64,000 bases of DNA from NCBI GenBank assembly GCA_018417955.1, contig JACTVC010000002.1, positions 2,108,001-2,172,000 on the forward strand. The letters run 5' to 3'. The position numbers and the translations under genes were made by a program. Origin of the DNA: Laccaria trichodermophora. Taxonomy: Eukaryota; Basidiomycota; Agaricomycetes; Agaricales; Hydnangiaceae. This document shows positions 46,174 to 61,401 of this stretch, piece by piece (the stretch's first letter is position 1; each line of letters begins with the position of its first letter). Below the pieces are notes generated by a model. It was not told the origin of the DNA. It ran no database searches and saw only the letters and a list, made by a program, of their open reading frames with translations.

Positions 46174-47483
46174 TCAAGCTTGAACATTTTGACTAGACAC
46201 AGTGATAAATATGGCGGGCATTGAACAGGAGTAATTCAAGACTCACGCAAACTGGCCAATGACGTTTCCTTGAGCCTGATACTCGCAGACAAAGTATTTA
46301 GCTTTCTGCAGATCACGGCTTTAGATTAGAAGGGGCAAAGCGTTTCGACGGTCGAAAACTCACCCCGAAGCTAGCGTCGAAAATGCCATCGCACAGTTTA
46401 ACGGCACAACCAACCTGGGAGGTGCCTTTCCAAACAACCTGAGTAAAGTGCGAGGGAACAGGGTTATTGGAGTTGTACTCCGCTGATTATTTGGACGTTA
46501 ATGTTGTCCCTTGAAATAAACACAACAACTTACAAACTTCGTCCGTCCAGGACTTGACGGCAGCTGCTATATTATATGCTGATCCAGTTCCGGCGGCCAA
46601 ATTTTCTGTTTTGAACGCCAAATAAGATGGATTTCACAAGGTAAAATAAAAACTACAAGCCTCCGAAAGGGCCAAGGGAACCGCCAGAGTGTTGGAACTT
46701 GCAGCCATCGGCCCACTGCTGAGCCTTGCTTGCCAAATTGTCACTCCAGGAAAGAGCGGCAGCTCCGTGTTGGGCTCGGACAGAGTTGTGTGCCAATAGA
46801 TAAGCCTGGATATCACCGCCAGAGGTTCCACCTCCACTCGAGGCCGGGGAGTTATTTGCTGGCGCAGTTGTGACCGGCCTTTGAGGTTGCTGTGATGTCG
46901 TCGTTGGGGATGGCCGGGCCGTGGTAACGGATTGCACGGTAACAGTAGCCGGGGATGCTGAAGGAGTGGTACTCGTAGTGGAACGAGAATGCGATGACAA
47001 GGATGCTAAAAACCTCTGAGTAGAATTTGAAAAAGATGCGGAAGCCGACGTGGATGTAGATGCGGAAGAGCTGGTGCTGGATGGGGCGGCCGTCTGTGTC
47101 TGCGAAGTAACTGTGACAACGGTAGGATGGACACTCTGAGCTGGGACAGTGGACGGCACAGAAGAAGGGGTGCTGCTGATGAAAGAAATTTGAGAATGCA
47201 AAACAAATCCAGACTAGAGATGATCATACCTGATATCTGCAACTGTACCGCAAGCTTTGGATATTTCCGCGTCCCAGGCATCGTCCGTATTCTCTGTCTT
47301 TTGCATAACGGAACCCCAAGGGTCAGTGCCCATCATCATACCAGACCAGCCCCATTTTGATTTGCAAAGTTGGACACAGTTAGCAAGTTGGTAGTTTTTC
47401 TTAGCGCAAGCTGGTCCGGCGAGCCCGCATTGAATGGAAGAGATAGCCAGTGGAATCCAGAGAGCCCAACCCAAACGAGGCAT
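46174..47483 (-). CDS. Secreted CAP/PR-1 family protein (Pry-like)
   Basis: A signal peptide (MPRLGWALWIPLAISSIQCG) is followed by a Cys-containing segment, a long Ser/Thr/Pro-rich linker (about residues 95-210) suited to O-glycosylation, and a C-terminal CAP domain. CAP signatures are AYLLAHNSVRAQHGAAALSW, then GPFGGLENLA, HFTQVVWKGTSQVGCAV and YFVCEYQAQGNVIGQF. The last exon adds AQNVQA. The conserved cavity His and Glu residues are present. Yeast Pry proteins bind and export sterols and fatty acids; the same is plausible here. The pairing of a short Cys-bearing N-terminal segment with CAP is less common than CAP alone. Head-to-head with the gene at 47642 (158 bp). Confidence 0.9.
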
Positions 47484-47641
47484 TCTGATAAAAGGAATGT
47501 GATCAAAAAAGAACGTGAAGTGAATGGAAAGGAAAAGTCGGGCTAGCAACGGCTGCGGGGCTAGAGAAGCCTCGGAGAAGTGCCTTGCATATTGTTTTGC
47601 ACAACAAAATTCACAGCACAGCGTTTGATGTGACCGTCGCG

Positions 47642-48205
47642 ATGGCTCATCCACCTTACTACGTGCTCATATCCCATTCCACACTCTCCAACACGAGCCA
47701 GGCAATTACTTTCCGTCATCCCACAATTCAATATCACTACAGTGACGACTCACCACTTTCACTTCTCCCTCAACATCCACAAGAGCACGTCCTCGTTTTG
47801 AACTATGACCCTCAGTCGTCTGCTGCGCCGTCAACCGTCCAAAGTATCTCGAAAACATTGATTGTGACACGCCTAAAGGTCGAAGAGGCTCCTGGAGCAG
47901 CAGCAGCGGTGGGCGACAATGATGGAAAGAATGACAAGATGTTTATTGTCGAAACCTGCACTGATGACAGGTCAGGGATGTGCACGTTGTAATTCAGTTT
48001 TTAACCAATTGCCCCTAGCACTCCTCATGAAGAGCGCAAGCAACCTCAGGCTATCCTTGCACACTTCAAATACCGGTATATGTTTTGCTTTGCGCGATAT
48101 ATGGAGGCCTAAATTTAAAGCAGGAACAGCATCATCCGTCGCGCATTGTCATATCCAGACACAGAGTCAACCGCTCATCAACCCCCGTCGTCAAACATAA
48201 CATAA
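47642..48205 (+). CDS. Small conserved-looking protein, unknown
   Basis: Three exons encode about 155 aa. The first (MAHPPYYVLISHSTLSNTSQ onward) contains IQYHYSDDSPLSLLPQHPQE, HVLVLNYDP and SISKTLIVTRLKVEEAPGA. The second gives TPHEERKQPQAILAHFKYR and the third NSIIRRALSYPD with a polar tail. Splice sites at about 47972 and 48079 keep one frame. No domain is recognised; it looks like a soluble cytosolic or nuclear protein. It is convergent with EMC7, whose stop lies 36 bp away. Confidence 0.65.
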
Positions 48206-48241
48206 GCGTGTATCACAAGAGGCTTTTAAATTATCGGAGCC

Positions 48242-49237
48242 CTATCGCTTTCCTTTCTTACTCGATCGGCCTTTAATACTACCCGCTGGCTTGTTTGATG
48301 TCGGAGGAGTGGGTTGTGTAGATTGAACTTCCTCATCCCCAGCCATTAAAGCAGACAATCTAGCAGTCCAAGGGCAATGTATTAATTTCTTTGAGGAAAT
48401 GACAAATATGATACGCACCCAGATTTCAAATCCCCAGACGCCATTGCATTCTGCACCCCGGCGAATTTAACTTGTTGCTCCTTGAACTCTTTCAGTGACT
48501 CTGGGTCAAGGTTTTTCTATAGTCCAGTTGTAAATCACGAGCCTGACAATCTCTTCGATGGCTTACAACAAGGTAGGGCATTGCCAACATCATTCCGCCG
48601 CCAAACACCATCATCAACATCATTGGGTTGGAAAGCATTGCGACGAGATTGAACGATTCAGGGGGGACGAAGTAGAGCAATTTCTGTCTGGGGACGAGTA
48701 TTATCGGATAAAGTAATAGCACGGTAGATGGGGGGTTGAATGGCGTTCCGGGAACATATGGCCTCGCTTCTGGAGTCGAATTAAAAACGTCTATGCGAAC
48801 CTAGAGTAGATGAGCAAATTTCGATGAGAGGGAGACGTGCTTTACCTGATCAAAGGTGTAGTCATGAGAAATTATCGACAAGAGATAGGTTCCTGGGGGA
48901 ACGCTGGGTCTAACAAAAAAGTGAGTGGTGTTTCGGAGTGAAGAAGAAGCATACACAGTACATCAAAAAATCTCCGGTATGAGCGACGCTTCCGGACAGT
49001 CTTCCGTCGTCGAGAACAGCTTTTGAATGACCGAGGCTCTTGATGTCTACTTGTATTGAGGAGGTATGCTCATGCAAAAAGGGCGACGGGGACATCTTGC
49101 CTGGACAAGCATCATTCCAAGCTACCTTGCCGTGTATGTCGAGCGCATGGACGATGGCAAGACTAAATGTAGATGAGTTTTAGTTTACTTGAATATGAGG
49201 TAACTTGCCATGAAAGAAAAAGTAGGGCTCGAAGCAT
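48242..49237 (-). CDS. EMC7: ER membrane protein complex subunit 7
   Basis: EMC7 is the lumenal beta-sandwich subunit of the ER membrane insertase EMC. A signal peptide (MLRALLFLSCLAIVHALDIH) is assembled across a GC-AG intron (49163-49208). The carbohydrate-binding-like fold follows: GHSKAVLDDGRLSGSVAHTG, then SVPPGTYLLSIISHDYTFDQ and VRIDVFNSTPEARPYVPGTP. The family's PPESFNLVAMLSNPMMLMMV runs into the single membrane helix. The tail (SSKKGKR) is basic and cytosolic. About six exons are needed. It is head-to-head with UTP23, with 74 bp between start codons. Confidence 0.92.
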
Positions 49238-49311
49238 GGTGATTCTGGACAACAAACACAGGTCAACCATCATATTTTTACAACTACAACTTCTACGAAG
49301 CAATCTTCAAT

Positions 49312-51579
<2,268 letters not shown>

Positions 51580-51679
51580 TTATAAGCATGGCGGAGTGTA
51601 AATTTCTGCACAGCCCCGCAGTTACAAATGACACGATCATTACGTCGCCAGATTTACGATGTAAATACATCTGCACCAA

Positions 51680-53086
<1,407 letters not shown>

Positions 53087-53162
53087 TGCAGGTGGAAGCC
53101 AGATGAAACTTGAAGAAGCACGTGGTGCAAAAAAGTTGGACCTCAACTCGGCCTCAACCACT

Positions 53163-54051
53163 ATGGCGTCTTCATGGATAACTCCCCCTACTCGCACAGA
53201 ACTTATTGAAGACCTCGTTTCTGGTGTCGACCGTTACAACCCATCAAACGTCAGCATTCTGGAGGATTATCTCTACCACCAAATAAGAAGCGAAGAGTAC
53301 GATTGTCTCGCTAACCTTGCCATTTTGAAGCTGTACGTACGTTCTTCCCATTGTCCAACTCTTCCTTTTAAATTCTGCGTTCGCCTCAGGTATCAGTTCA
53401 ATCCTGATCTGTACAATCCAGATGTTGTCATTAACATTCTCCTCAAAGCCCTGACGGCCTCTCCTTTGCCCGACTTCAATCTTTGCATCGCCCTCCTAGA
53501 TGAAAGACCTATCAACACCTCGCTTGATGAGCCCGACCCACTCCCTCAACTGCTCCCCGTCTTAAATGGGCTGCACGATCTCCTCTACCGTTGCAGATTC
53601 CCTGCCTTTTGGAAAACTTACCGATCGGATGAGCTGGAATCCCTCCGTGATAACTATACAGTGGAGGTCATTGGGTTTGAAAATGCTGTTCGTGCGGTCG
53701 CTGTTCGCGCTGTCAAAGCGGCTTTTACGCGAATAAGCGCAGAACGATTAGGTTCTTACTTGGACCTCAATGGTATGATCCCAGTTCTTTGAATAATTTG
53801 GGATTCTACATGTCGGATGCAGGTCCTAATCTCGAAGCGTACCTCCATGACTTGGGATGGTCCATTGAGCGCTCCAACTCCGTCGTTGTTATACCACCAA
53901 ATCCAGACAACCAGATCGAAGCAACGGTTGTCCAAGAAAGCATCAAGCTTCCTCGTGAGTTGGACATTCGTGCATCTAGAGGAGAACGCTGATGTTTCGC
54001 TTTGCTGCAGAACTAGCAAAAATCATCTCGCACTCGGCATTAAAAGCTTAA
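53163..54051 (+). CDS. eIF3k: Translation initiation factor eIF3 subunit k
   Basis: eIF3k is a HEAT/winged-helix (CSN8/PSMD8 type) subunit of eIF3. The start MASSWITPPTRTELIEDLVS is chosen over upstream in-frame Met codons, because it begins the conserved region and avoids overlap with SWD3. Typical blocks are GVDRYNPSNVSILEDYLYHQ, YDCLANLAILKLY, QFNPDLYNPDVVINILLKAL, FNLCIALLDERP and FRFPAFWKTYRSD-like residues (CRFPAFWKTYRSDELESL). FENAVRAVAVRAVKAAFTRI and LGWSIERSNSVVVIPPNPDN follow, and the last exon ends HSALKA. Three introns are placed. Intergenic sequence 54052-54413 shows no gene. Confidence 0.93.
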
Positions 54052-54413
54052 GTGGCTAGGAAACTGTGTCCCTCACTTTGGTAGGATAGCGCGGAAAGCT
54101 GCCAAAATGTTTGAGGAATATATTTGTGCAAATTTCGTGTAATGTGGTTTTATGCGTTCATACTTCCACCCAAATCGCCATAAATCACGTTTGCCCCAAT
54201 CAACTTCTCGTGTTGCTCAACTGAACTGCTGATCAAGGTTTCGTGGTCTTGTATCATACTATGTGACGTGCGTAGGTTTTTTTTCTCCCTGAATTGGGAC
54301 ATCTATGTCACCCATCCAAATACAATGAGTTCAATCAACGTTGGCCTTGAAAATCTAAATTTGAAATGCTACATCGTGTTCTAGGAGTCTCAAACTTCAG
54401 CTCAGCACCAACC

Positions 54414-57400
54414 TCACGAAGCGTTAACTGCTCTTCGGTTGGCCCACATCATGTACGGTTCTCTTGTAACGTCATAACCAGCAGCTGATTTTGTTCGAGC
54501 GCTGCGTCGCGCATCGGGTAACTTTGCATTTGTGTTGAGGTCCTAAATGAAAAAGTAGTCAGCCCCCTGGCCGTCATTTGGCGCGATCTCTACCAACCGC
54601 GATGCGCTTCCGCATTCCTGCAGTAATGTGGGGCCACCACTTAGTAAGCGCGGTTTTAACGGCAAGCTCGCGGTGGCCTTTGGGGTTTAACCACGCTACG
54701 AGTTCGTCGAGCTGATAGATAAGCTAAGTGAGTGGCAGTCTGTGTTCAATTCCGCAAGGTACGTGCCTCTTCCAACTCCGAGTATACTGCCCAATCGTTA
54801 GGGCCTAGCATCCCATCTTCACCCTCCTCCTCCTTTCTACGTTCTTCAAGGTCCTCGTCGTTCCTCTTTTGCAAGAGTTCCAGATCGAATTCGCTTGGTC
54901 CTTGAATGAAGAGTCGACCAGTTCCATACTGTGTAACCCCTCCACTGCCAACCAGTGATGCCGAACCCATGCCGTCAAACCACCAGATTCGATTGTAGAA
55001 CCGGTCTCTCCCGAAAGGCTTTACCCGAACCGCACCTAAGAGCTTCCTGAATTCACGTTCAATACTCTCCAACCGTCGTTCCAACTTATTTACTTCTTCG
55101 TCGAGGCGGCGATGCTCCGCAAGGGCTTGTTTCACGGATGCTTGTTTCGCTCTTGCAGCTTCCCGCTCTTTTGAATGTGCAAGGGCGTGCGTTTTCTTCT
55201 GACGTGATGCTCTCCTTCCGGAGGGTGTCTCAGATCCTCCTTCCGAGATATCAGACAGATCACTAGAGTCGCGCATTTCCACATCCTCGTTGATGCCATT
55301 GCCTGAGGCAGCTGTTTCCCCCTTTGTCTCCCCTGCCAGCGCATTCATTTCTTCCACACTAGAGCAATGGTCAGCGAGAGGGAGAAGCAAAAGTCACGAT
55401 TGAGGCGTACTGTTGTTTCTTTAGACGATTGACCTCAATTTTCTCTTTCCGCAGAGATGTGAGCTGTTCTTCGCAAAGTTCCATATGTGCGTGAATAGCC
55501 TTGCTTGAAATGGCTAAATTACACATGAAGGCGAGAATTGCGATTCGGTCGGCAGGGGGTAGATGATAGTAGCGTTCACTTGGGTGGGATATGACTGAGA
55601 GAGGAGTTGAGGTAGGCGTAGAAGTTTTTGAACTAGAGGATGAAGGCGCGTCGGGAGCAACTTCAGGCGCAAAAAGTAGCTGAGTAAGTACTTCACGGAG
55701 GCGGGGGAAGTTTGAGACAGTAGCATGCTATACACCGATACACCGCAATGTCAGTAAGAGCTATCTTTACCGATGATCAGTAAGAAAACGTACATCTTTC
55801 AAACATCCAACTAGAGCATCTTCCCATCCATCACGGCCTTCGTTGTGCCTTAATGGTACTCTTTCCCAATTGTTCCCAACATCTGCCATGGCCCCTGTTA
55901 GTTGGTCGATCGTGATACCAAATATTTTCTCATCCTCTAACCCCTGCTCTATTCTCGTTTCTTTGGTTTGAAGTAGGGAGAGAAGGGCATTGTGTCGTTG
56001 AAAAGTTATGGTACGAAGATTGTAGATAAGTGTTGAATGAACCTCTGCCAGCAGAGAGCAGGGAGTCTCAGGAAGGGAGTGTCGTAGAGCATGCTCGAGT
56101 TCATCGAGTGAGAAAACTGAGAGGTGAAGAGGTTGACTAGAGGGTAAATGGAGGTATTAGAGTAACGTTCGAATGATGTAAATCATAGATGGACTGACCC
56201 GTAAACAATTAGAAAATTCCAACTCATGAGAAATGACTCAGAGGTGCCGGGTGTTTCGTTAAATGGCACGTTTGCGCGGTTTCCAACGGGCCTCTTCAAC
56301 TTCATTCCTGCCTTTTTGTCCTTGTCTGCCATGCGAATGTCTAGATCTTCTGTCGGATAACGAATGGGTTTCTTCTTCTTCTTTTCAGCCGCTAATTGCT
56401 CAGCTTCTTCTTTAGCAGCGCGTTGCTTCTCAGCTTTCTCGTGAGCTTCCCGCTCTCGCTTTTCAACTGCGACAGCCAACGTTTTTGCTAACATGGATTC
56501 AGCCTAATCAAGGGCGTTTAGTAGTGACGACTCACCACGTTCTTCCTGAGCTGCAGTCATCTTCTTCTGCTTCTTCGTCGGTGGTCCCTCCTTTTCTTCC
56601 CAAACTTTTTTCCTCTTATCGATTTCACCCTTCTTGATGTTTTCAACACCTTTTCTGGTCTCTTCTGGCATGATAGAGTCGACGCCGTAACGTTTAGCTA
56701 TTGTAGGCTTAACTGTCCAAGGTGAAGCAACAGCAGCTTCCCGATCTACGCAGTCCCTGATGAATCGACGAAGAATTGATTTGGAGAATGAAAGGCGATC
56801 ACGACTGGAGGCAAGTATTCAGTACGGGTTTTTGCAAAGATCAACTTAGAGATGGTACAAACCTCATCATACCACATTGAACCTCAAGTAAGCTGCCAAT
56901 CATTTTTCCGTCCTTCTCACTACCCTTCGCGGAGCTTTTACCCTTCTCATGACTCTTGTCCTTTTCTAATTCAAGAACGTGAACCCAGTAGTAATAACGT
57001 TCTGGATCATCACGGGAAATAGCGTCCTGCGAAGGGATTCTTAAATCACCCCCAATTACATGGGGTGGATCGTCGTCGAGAGAAAGGGAAGAGGAACCAG
57101 AGGGGTCCTTGTGTGCATCCCTGGCCTTGAGGTCATAGCAATATTTAGGAGGGTAGACTTTCTCGACACGAGCATAGTACCTGTTGATTGACGGTAAATG
57201 AAAAGGGTCTACAAAAGCACCACGATAACTGACTTTGTTCCTGTAAGGTCAACAAGAATTTCTACACATTCGGGAAAAGTTAGCAATGTGCAGTGAGACG
57301 AAGTGCATCGAAGCGTGCGCACTCTCGTTCTTGAAGTATCGGTCTTTGAAGCGTTCATAAACGGCCTCCACTAAGTGGTCTAAACGGCCCATGACCTCTG

Positions 57401-57829
57401 GAGTAGACGCCACGGATGAATGAGTGGGTTGCAACGCGACAGAGATTTGAAAACGTACGCCATTGAACAGCTCTTAGGACAGCTGGCTTGAGAGGTTCGG
57501 AAAATCGAGAGTGTAGTGTCCGCGCTTCCTGGCGCTCACTCTCGATGGCCTGGAAATAATCAAGCCCGCTTTTACCAGTGACCTCGCATTGGAACTGTTT
57601 CAGTCGATAGAATGACATTCGAGCCGCGTAAGCTCTGTGGGGCAAATACAAAACTGGTCTGTCGGGTGGACAACAGGATGAGCGGTGTCGAGACTTACTC
57701 GAATGTCTCGAAGATTTCCCCGGTCTGTTCAAGATAGAAGACTTGTCTGGCGGGGTCGGCTTTGCCCGCTTGCAAGAGCGATTCTGAGGGTTCTGTGAGA
57801 ACGACGCGCTTGCGGCGGCAGGTAGGCAT
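54414..57829 (-). CDS. ITC1: ISWI complex subunit Itc1-like (WAC/DDT/WHIM protein)
   Basis: This is the large subunit of an ISW2/ACF-type nucleosome remodeller. The start MPTCRRKRVVLTEP opens a WAC domain with QVFYLEQTGEIFETFE and YAARMSFYRLKQFQCEVTG. A basic coiled linker with KKKKKPIRYPTEDLDIRMAD follows. The DDT/WHIM region is SVFSLDELEHALRHSLPETP, HLPPADRIAILAFMCNLAIS, then REFRKLLGAVRVKPFGRDRF and YNRIWWFDGMGS. LDELVAWLNPKGHRELAVKT leads to the end at EPYMMWANRRAVNAS. Simple frame reading would stop at 54746. The continuation needs a GC-AG intron (54712-54766) that restores ELEE-LDELVAWLNPKG. More than ten exons. Confidence 0.88.
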
Positions 57830-58748
57830 AGCTTGAGAAAAAGGGACGAAAAAGGATGACGAGTGAGATTTTCTGTAGTGGTAGAAACTACAAAGAGACG
57901 TTCAGAGCAGACAGATGGGTTGGAGAGGTAGAATGAGGAGGAGGAGGTAAGGTGGAAGGGAGGGGGAAGAGTGGTCGTCGTGGTGGGAGGAAAGAGATGA
58001 GTGGGTGATGGGGAAACGGCAAGCAAAGGGACAGGTGGCTGGTCGGAGGGCGAGTACCTGTGCATGCACAATAATTTGACATCAAGTCTCATCAAGCCTC
58101 CCCGCTGTCTCCTCTCACTCCATCTCCTCTGCTACACCACCCACCGCCACCTGCAAACCCCGCTGCTCAGTGCGCCCTGTCATCCTGCATCACTCCTCTA
58201 CTCCTCTACTTTCTTCATGGTCGCGGGGTACCCGATCCTCACGCCCAAACCTTCCTTTTTCGTCCATCCCTCCTTTTGCTGTCATAAATTTCGTTTCACA
58301 TTTGTTTCCTCCTGGTTGAATATTTTATAATAATAGAAACAATTTCTGTTTCTACACATGTCATTTCTTCAGTAAAATTGTCTTCATCTTTCACATTAAG
58401 GAGTGGATCTCAAAGAAACCTGTAATCCTTCAACCACGTGGCATTCCACGTGATCGTGACGCGTAAAATTTACATTCCAATTTCCATCGCTGAGATCGTT
58501 AACTACATGAGTGTCATAAAAGTGCTGAGGCCTGGGTGTCCGTGATTAGAACGATTATCAGCTATAAACTTTAGTGAAAGGCCATGTGAACAAATTAGGC
58601 AAGAGTTATCATACCCATGCCCTCCGTAACGTTTCACTCAATGGTGATATCTTCTTTTCTCGATGCTTCTGACGTGCCGATGAGTCGTAGTTTACCGCGT
58701 AGAGTGGAACGCAGGGCCGGTGTATTCTCCGTGACCTGGCTTTCCTCG
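57830..58748. other. Intergenic region upstream of ITC1
   Basis: No gene is supported. ORFs here are short and in low-complexity sequence. The half near 57830 should hold the ITC1 promoter; the half near 58748 is the 3' flank of the next minus-strand gene. A pair of CACGTG boxes is listed separately. Confidence 0.45.
58435..58452. promoter_or_regulatory. Paired CACGTG boxes
   Basis: Two perfect CACGTG hexamers (58435-58440 and 58447-58452) are separated by 6 bp, so their centres are 12 bp apart. CACGTG is the classic site of bHLH factors such as Cbf1. The pair is about 610 bp upstream of the ITC1 start codon. Single CACGTG sites also occur near 3624 and 61265. Confidence 0.4.
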
Positions 58749-61040
58749 TCATTCCTCTTCCGCTTGTCGCTCTCCTCCACTGTTTTCTTCTACAATGTCC
58801 TTTCATCAACTTCAAAAAATGACTTGTACCTTGGGTAACTCACTCACTGAATTTTTCTTGTTTAACGAGAAGAACCGCCTAACGCTACCTACACCCTCTG
58901 AAACTGCCTTATTATTTGAAGCTGACCGACTCTTCTTGTGCTTTGAGTTCACAGCATCCATGATCACAATGGCCTTCGCATTGGGGACGACCGGATTGAT
59001 ATCGTGCATGTCGGATGGGAGTCCTGACGGAGAGTACGGGGTACGTGGAGTGTTCGGTTGAAACTGGCTCATGGGACTACCGCCTTCTACATTGACTAGT
59101 ACCCAGCCCTGTCCGCTGGCACCTCCAACCGAGTTCTGCGATTCCTTCTTCGGCGTCTTCTCACGGTGAACAACTGGAGGCATTGAATTGTTGGAGGCAG
59201 TCATCCCCACCAGCGCAGCCTCACTCTGGCGCAAAGTGGCATCTGGTAGCATAACTTCTGGGGATTCAACACGCGACCCCGTCTCATAGATACGAGTGTC
59301 GTCAGCTGTCTTGGACACGGTGGCAAACTTTCGGGTTGCGTCCTCTTCAAGCTTCTCATCGATAGGCGTTGGCTGCCATCCTCCAGGCAATATCGGTCCA
59401 TTGAAATGCTGTCGGTCCTGCGTCTGTTTGTTTCTCAATGCGGTATCTTGATTCAACGACGCATTGGCAGGTCCGGGCCATTTGATTGGAGTTTCACAGC
59501 TCTTCTCGCTATTACCAGAAAATGCAGAGTCTCTGAAGGCTCCAGGACTCAGAAGCGGCTGAGCTGGTAACGATCTTGATAGTTCATAAGATTCACTATG
59601 ATCCTGAATGGGTGATTTGCGATGTGGCGAGGAAGGCAGTGAACCGGGAACGGCAAGCGGCAGCGTTTTCACTTGGTCAAACGTAGGTTGTAGATGGGGA
59701 CGGCTCCGTTGCGAGTGGGTTTCGTTTCTTGGTTTGGAAAGTGTGGATTCTGTCCCAAGTGGCAGCATGCGGTTCCCGACATCATATGGAGAGGGGGAGT
59801 ACAGAACGGCTGGTGGATTACCGATGGCCCCAACACCCGTCATATTTTCTATTCCACTGGATATCGTACTGGGGAGGTTAGCACGATGAACAGGCGGGCT
59901 TGGTTCATGATCGTGAATCTCAGTATCATGCACTGCTGAAATGGGAATCTGAGCTCGCGGAGCAGGCTTACGGAGCAGGTGGGCTTGAGGTGTAGGTTGT
60001 TCCGTTCGATTAGAGGGCAGAGAAGCGGGCTCGGTAGCGTGCTTTCGGTGCTGGATTTGTGGTCTGCGGCTTCCGGTCGTTATCTCGACTCCCAGGCCTC
60101 TGCTTTCGACCAAGGAGTCATCTAGAGCGGCATGATCCAGCCTCTCAGGAAGTGCTGGGTCTTCTGGTGGTGCTGGACCTGTGAAAATCCACAAATCTTT
60201 CACTCTTGAACGACTTGTGAGTGATATCGAAGCAAGAAGTGAAAAGGAGTGCATGTCAAGTGACGTTAGTAGCGAGAGTATGTGGCGAAGGGAATCTTCC
60301 GCAAAGGTATCCTGTTGAAACCCTGGTCGGTGTGAGTAGCGAATCAGATTGTGAAAGTGATACCCACATTTGTATCCTTTCAATTTGAACTCGAATGAGT
60401 TATCACCTACACTTTTCTCCGAAACGACGCCTCGCGGCCAAGACCCCCGAACAGCCTGCAAAATTGCAGGTGTAAGATGAAGGGGTGGGGAAATGACCCG
60501 CAACAACGTTGCAGAAGTAAAAGATAATGCAAATGGCACTCTCTTGTCTTTAGAGCGCTCATAAATGTGGCTTGTAGACACATCAGGAAATGGAGAGGAT
60601 GGAGTTGGCGGAGACCGAGCTAAAGCCGGCGGTGAAGACATTGGCTTTGAAAATGCCATTGCAAGCCGATCATCGTGCTCCCTTCCATAATCAATGGTCG
60701 ACAAGTAGCTGTAGCCACACTTATATATGACGGCCAAGATATCAAGCAGAAGTTTCTCAGTAGTGATTGCCTTAGGATACGCCCAAGGCTTTCCTTCCAA
60801 AGAAAATTCGAAGAATTTGTTTTCAGTATCCTCACGGGAAGCAAGGATTATGCCACGCTCCTCAAAGAGGTGACGAAAAGCATGTATAGCGGCAGGTGCA
60901 AAAGAATACAGACGAATTGAATTTGAGCTCGATAGGGCCAGAAGTGCAAAGTAATTCGGGTTGGTGGGTTGGTCTCTGATAAACTCCTTCCTAGGAACAA
61001 ATCCCGATTCTGGGAGAGAGGGCGAGGACATAGACAGCAT
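58749..61040 (-). CDS. Uncharacterised protein with apparent internal domain repeat
   Basis: Mostly one long exon (about 740 aa) plus a short last exon reached by an intron at about 58799-58845, ending in GGERQAEEE. The start MLSMSSPSLPESG (61040) is preferred to 61130. Two related-looking domains lie in the first 290 residues: IRLYSFAPAAIHAFRHLFEE ... EFSLEGKPWAYPKAITTEKL, and LLRVISPPLHLTPAILQAVR ... EFKLKGYKCGYHFHNLIRYS. Both share a SxExKFFEF/NSFEFKL-type core, with a helix ending near GYSYLSTIDYG and MHSFSLLASISL. The rest is a Pro/Ser-rich disordered tail. No known family is recognised. Confidence 0.7.
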
Positions 61041-61401
61041 ACCGGACGTGCTAGATAAGATGATTAAGAAGCATGAGGATATTCTAAATGGCTGTTCAGC
61101 AATTAACAAATGAGGTTGAGTGACTTGCAAACCTTTATGTAGAGTAGGTAGAAGTACAAGTACAACGAACGGAGAAGTGGAGTAGAGTGGTGTGGAAAAA
61201 AGCTACTTGTGAATGAACAGATTTGGGAAGGAGAGCATGTCAGAGGCCTGCTGACGTCTGAGCCCCACGTGGCTTATGCAAGGCGCGGCATTGCATATCG
61301 GTCCGATAAGTCTTTCGGTCCGGTTCTCCCGCGTTTAAAACCTTCGCCATTTCTCCCCTCCCCCCATCTCATCTCAACTACATCCCCCCCGCATTTCTAA
61401 C
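61041..61401. other. Divergent promoter region
   Basis: This lies between the head-to-head starts at 61040 and 61402. It holds a CACGTG box near 61265 and a CT-rich tract before the ATG at 61402. No gene is seen. Confidence 0.45.
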
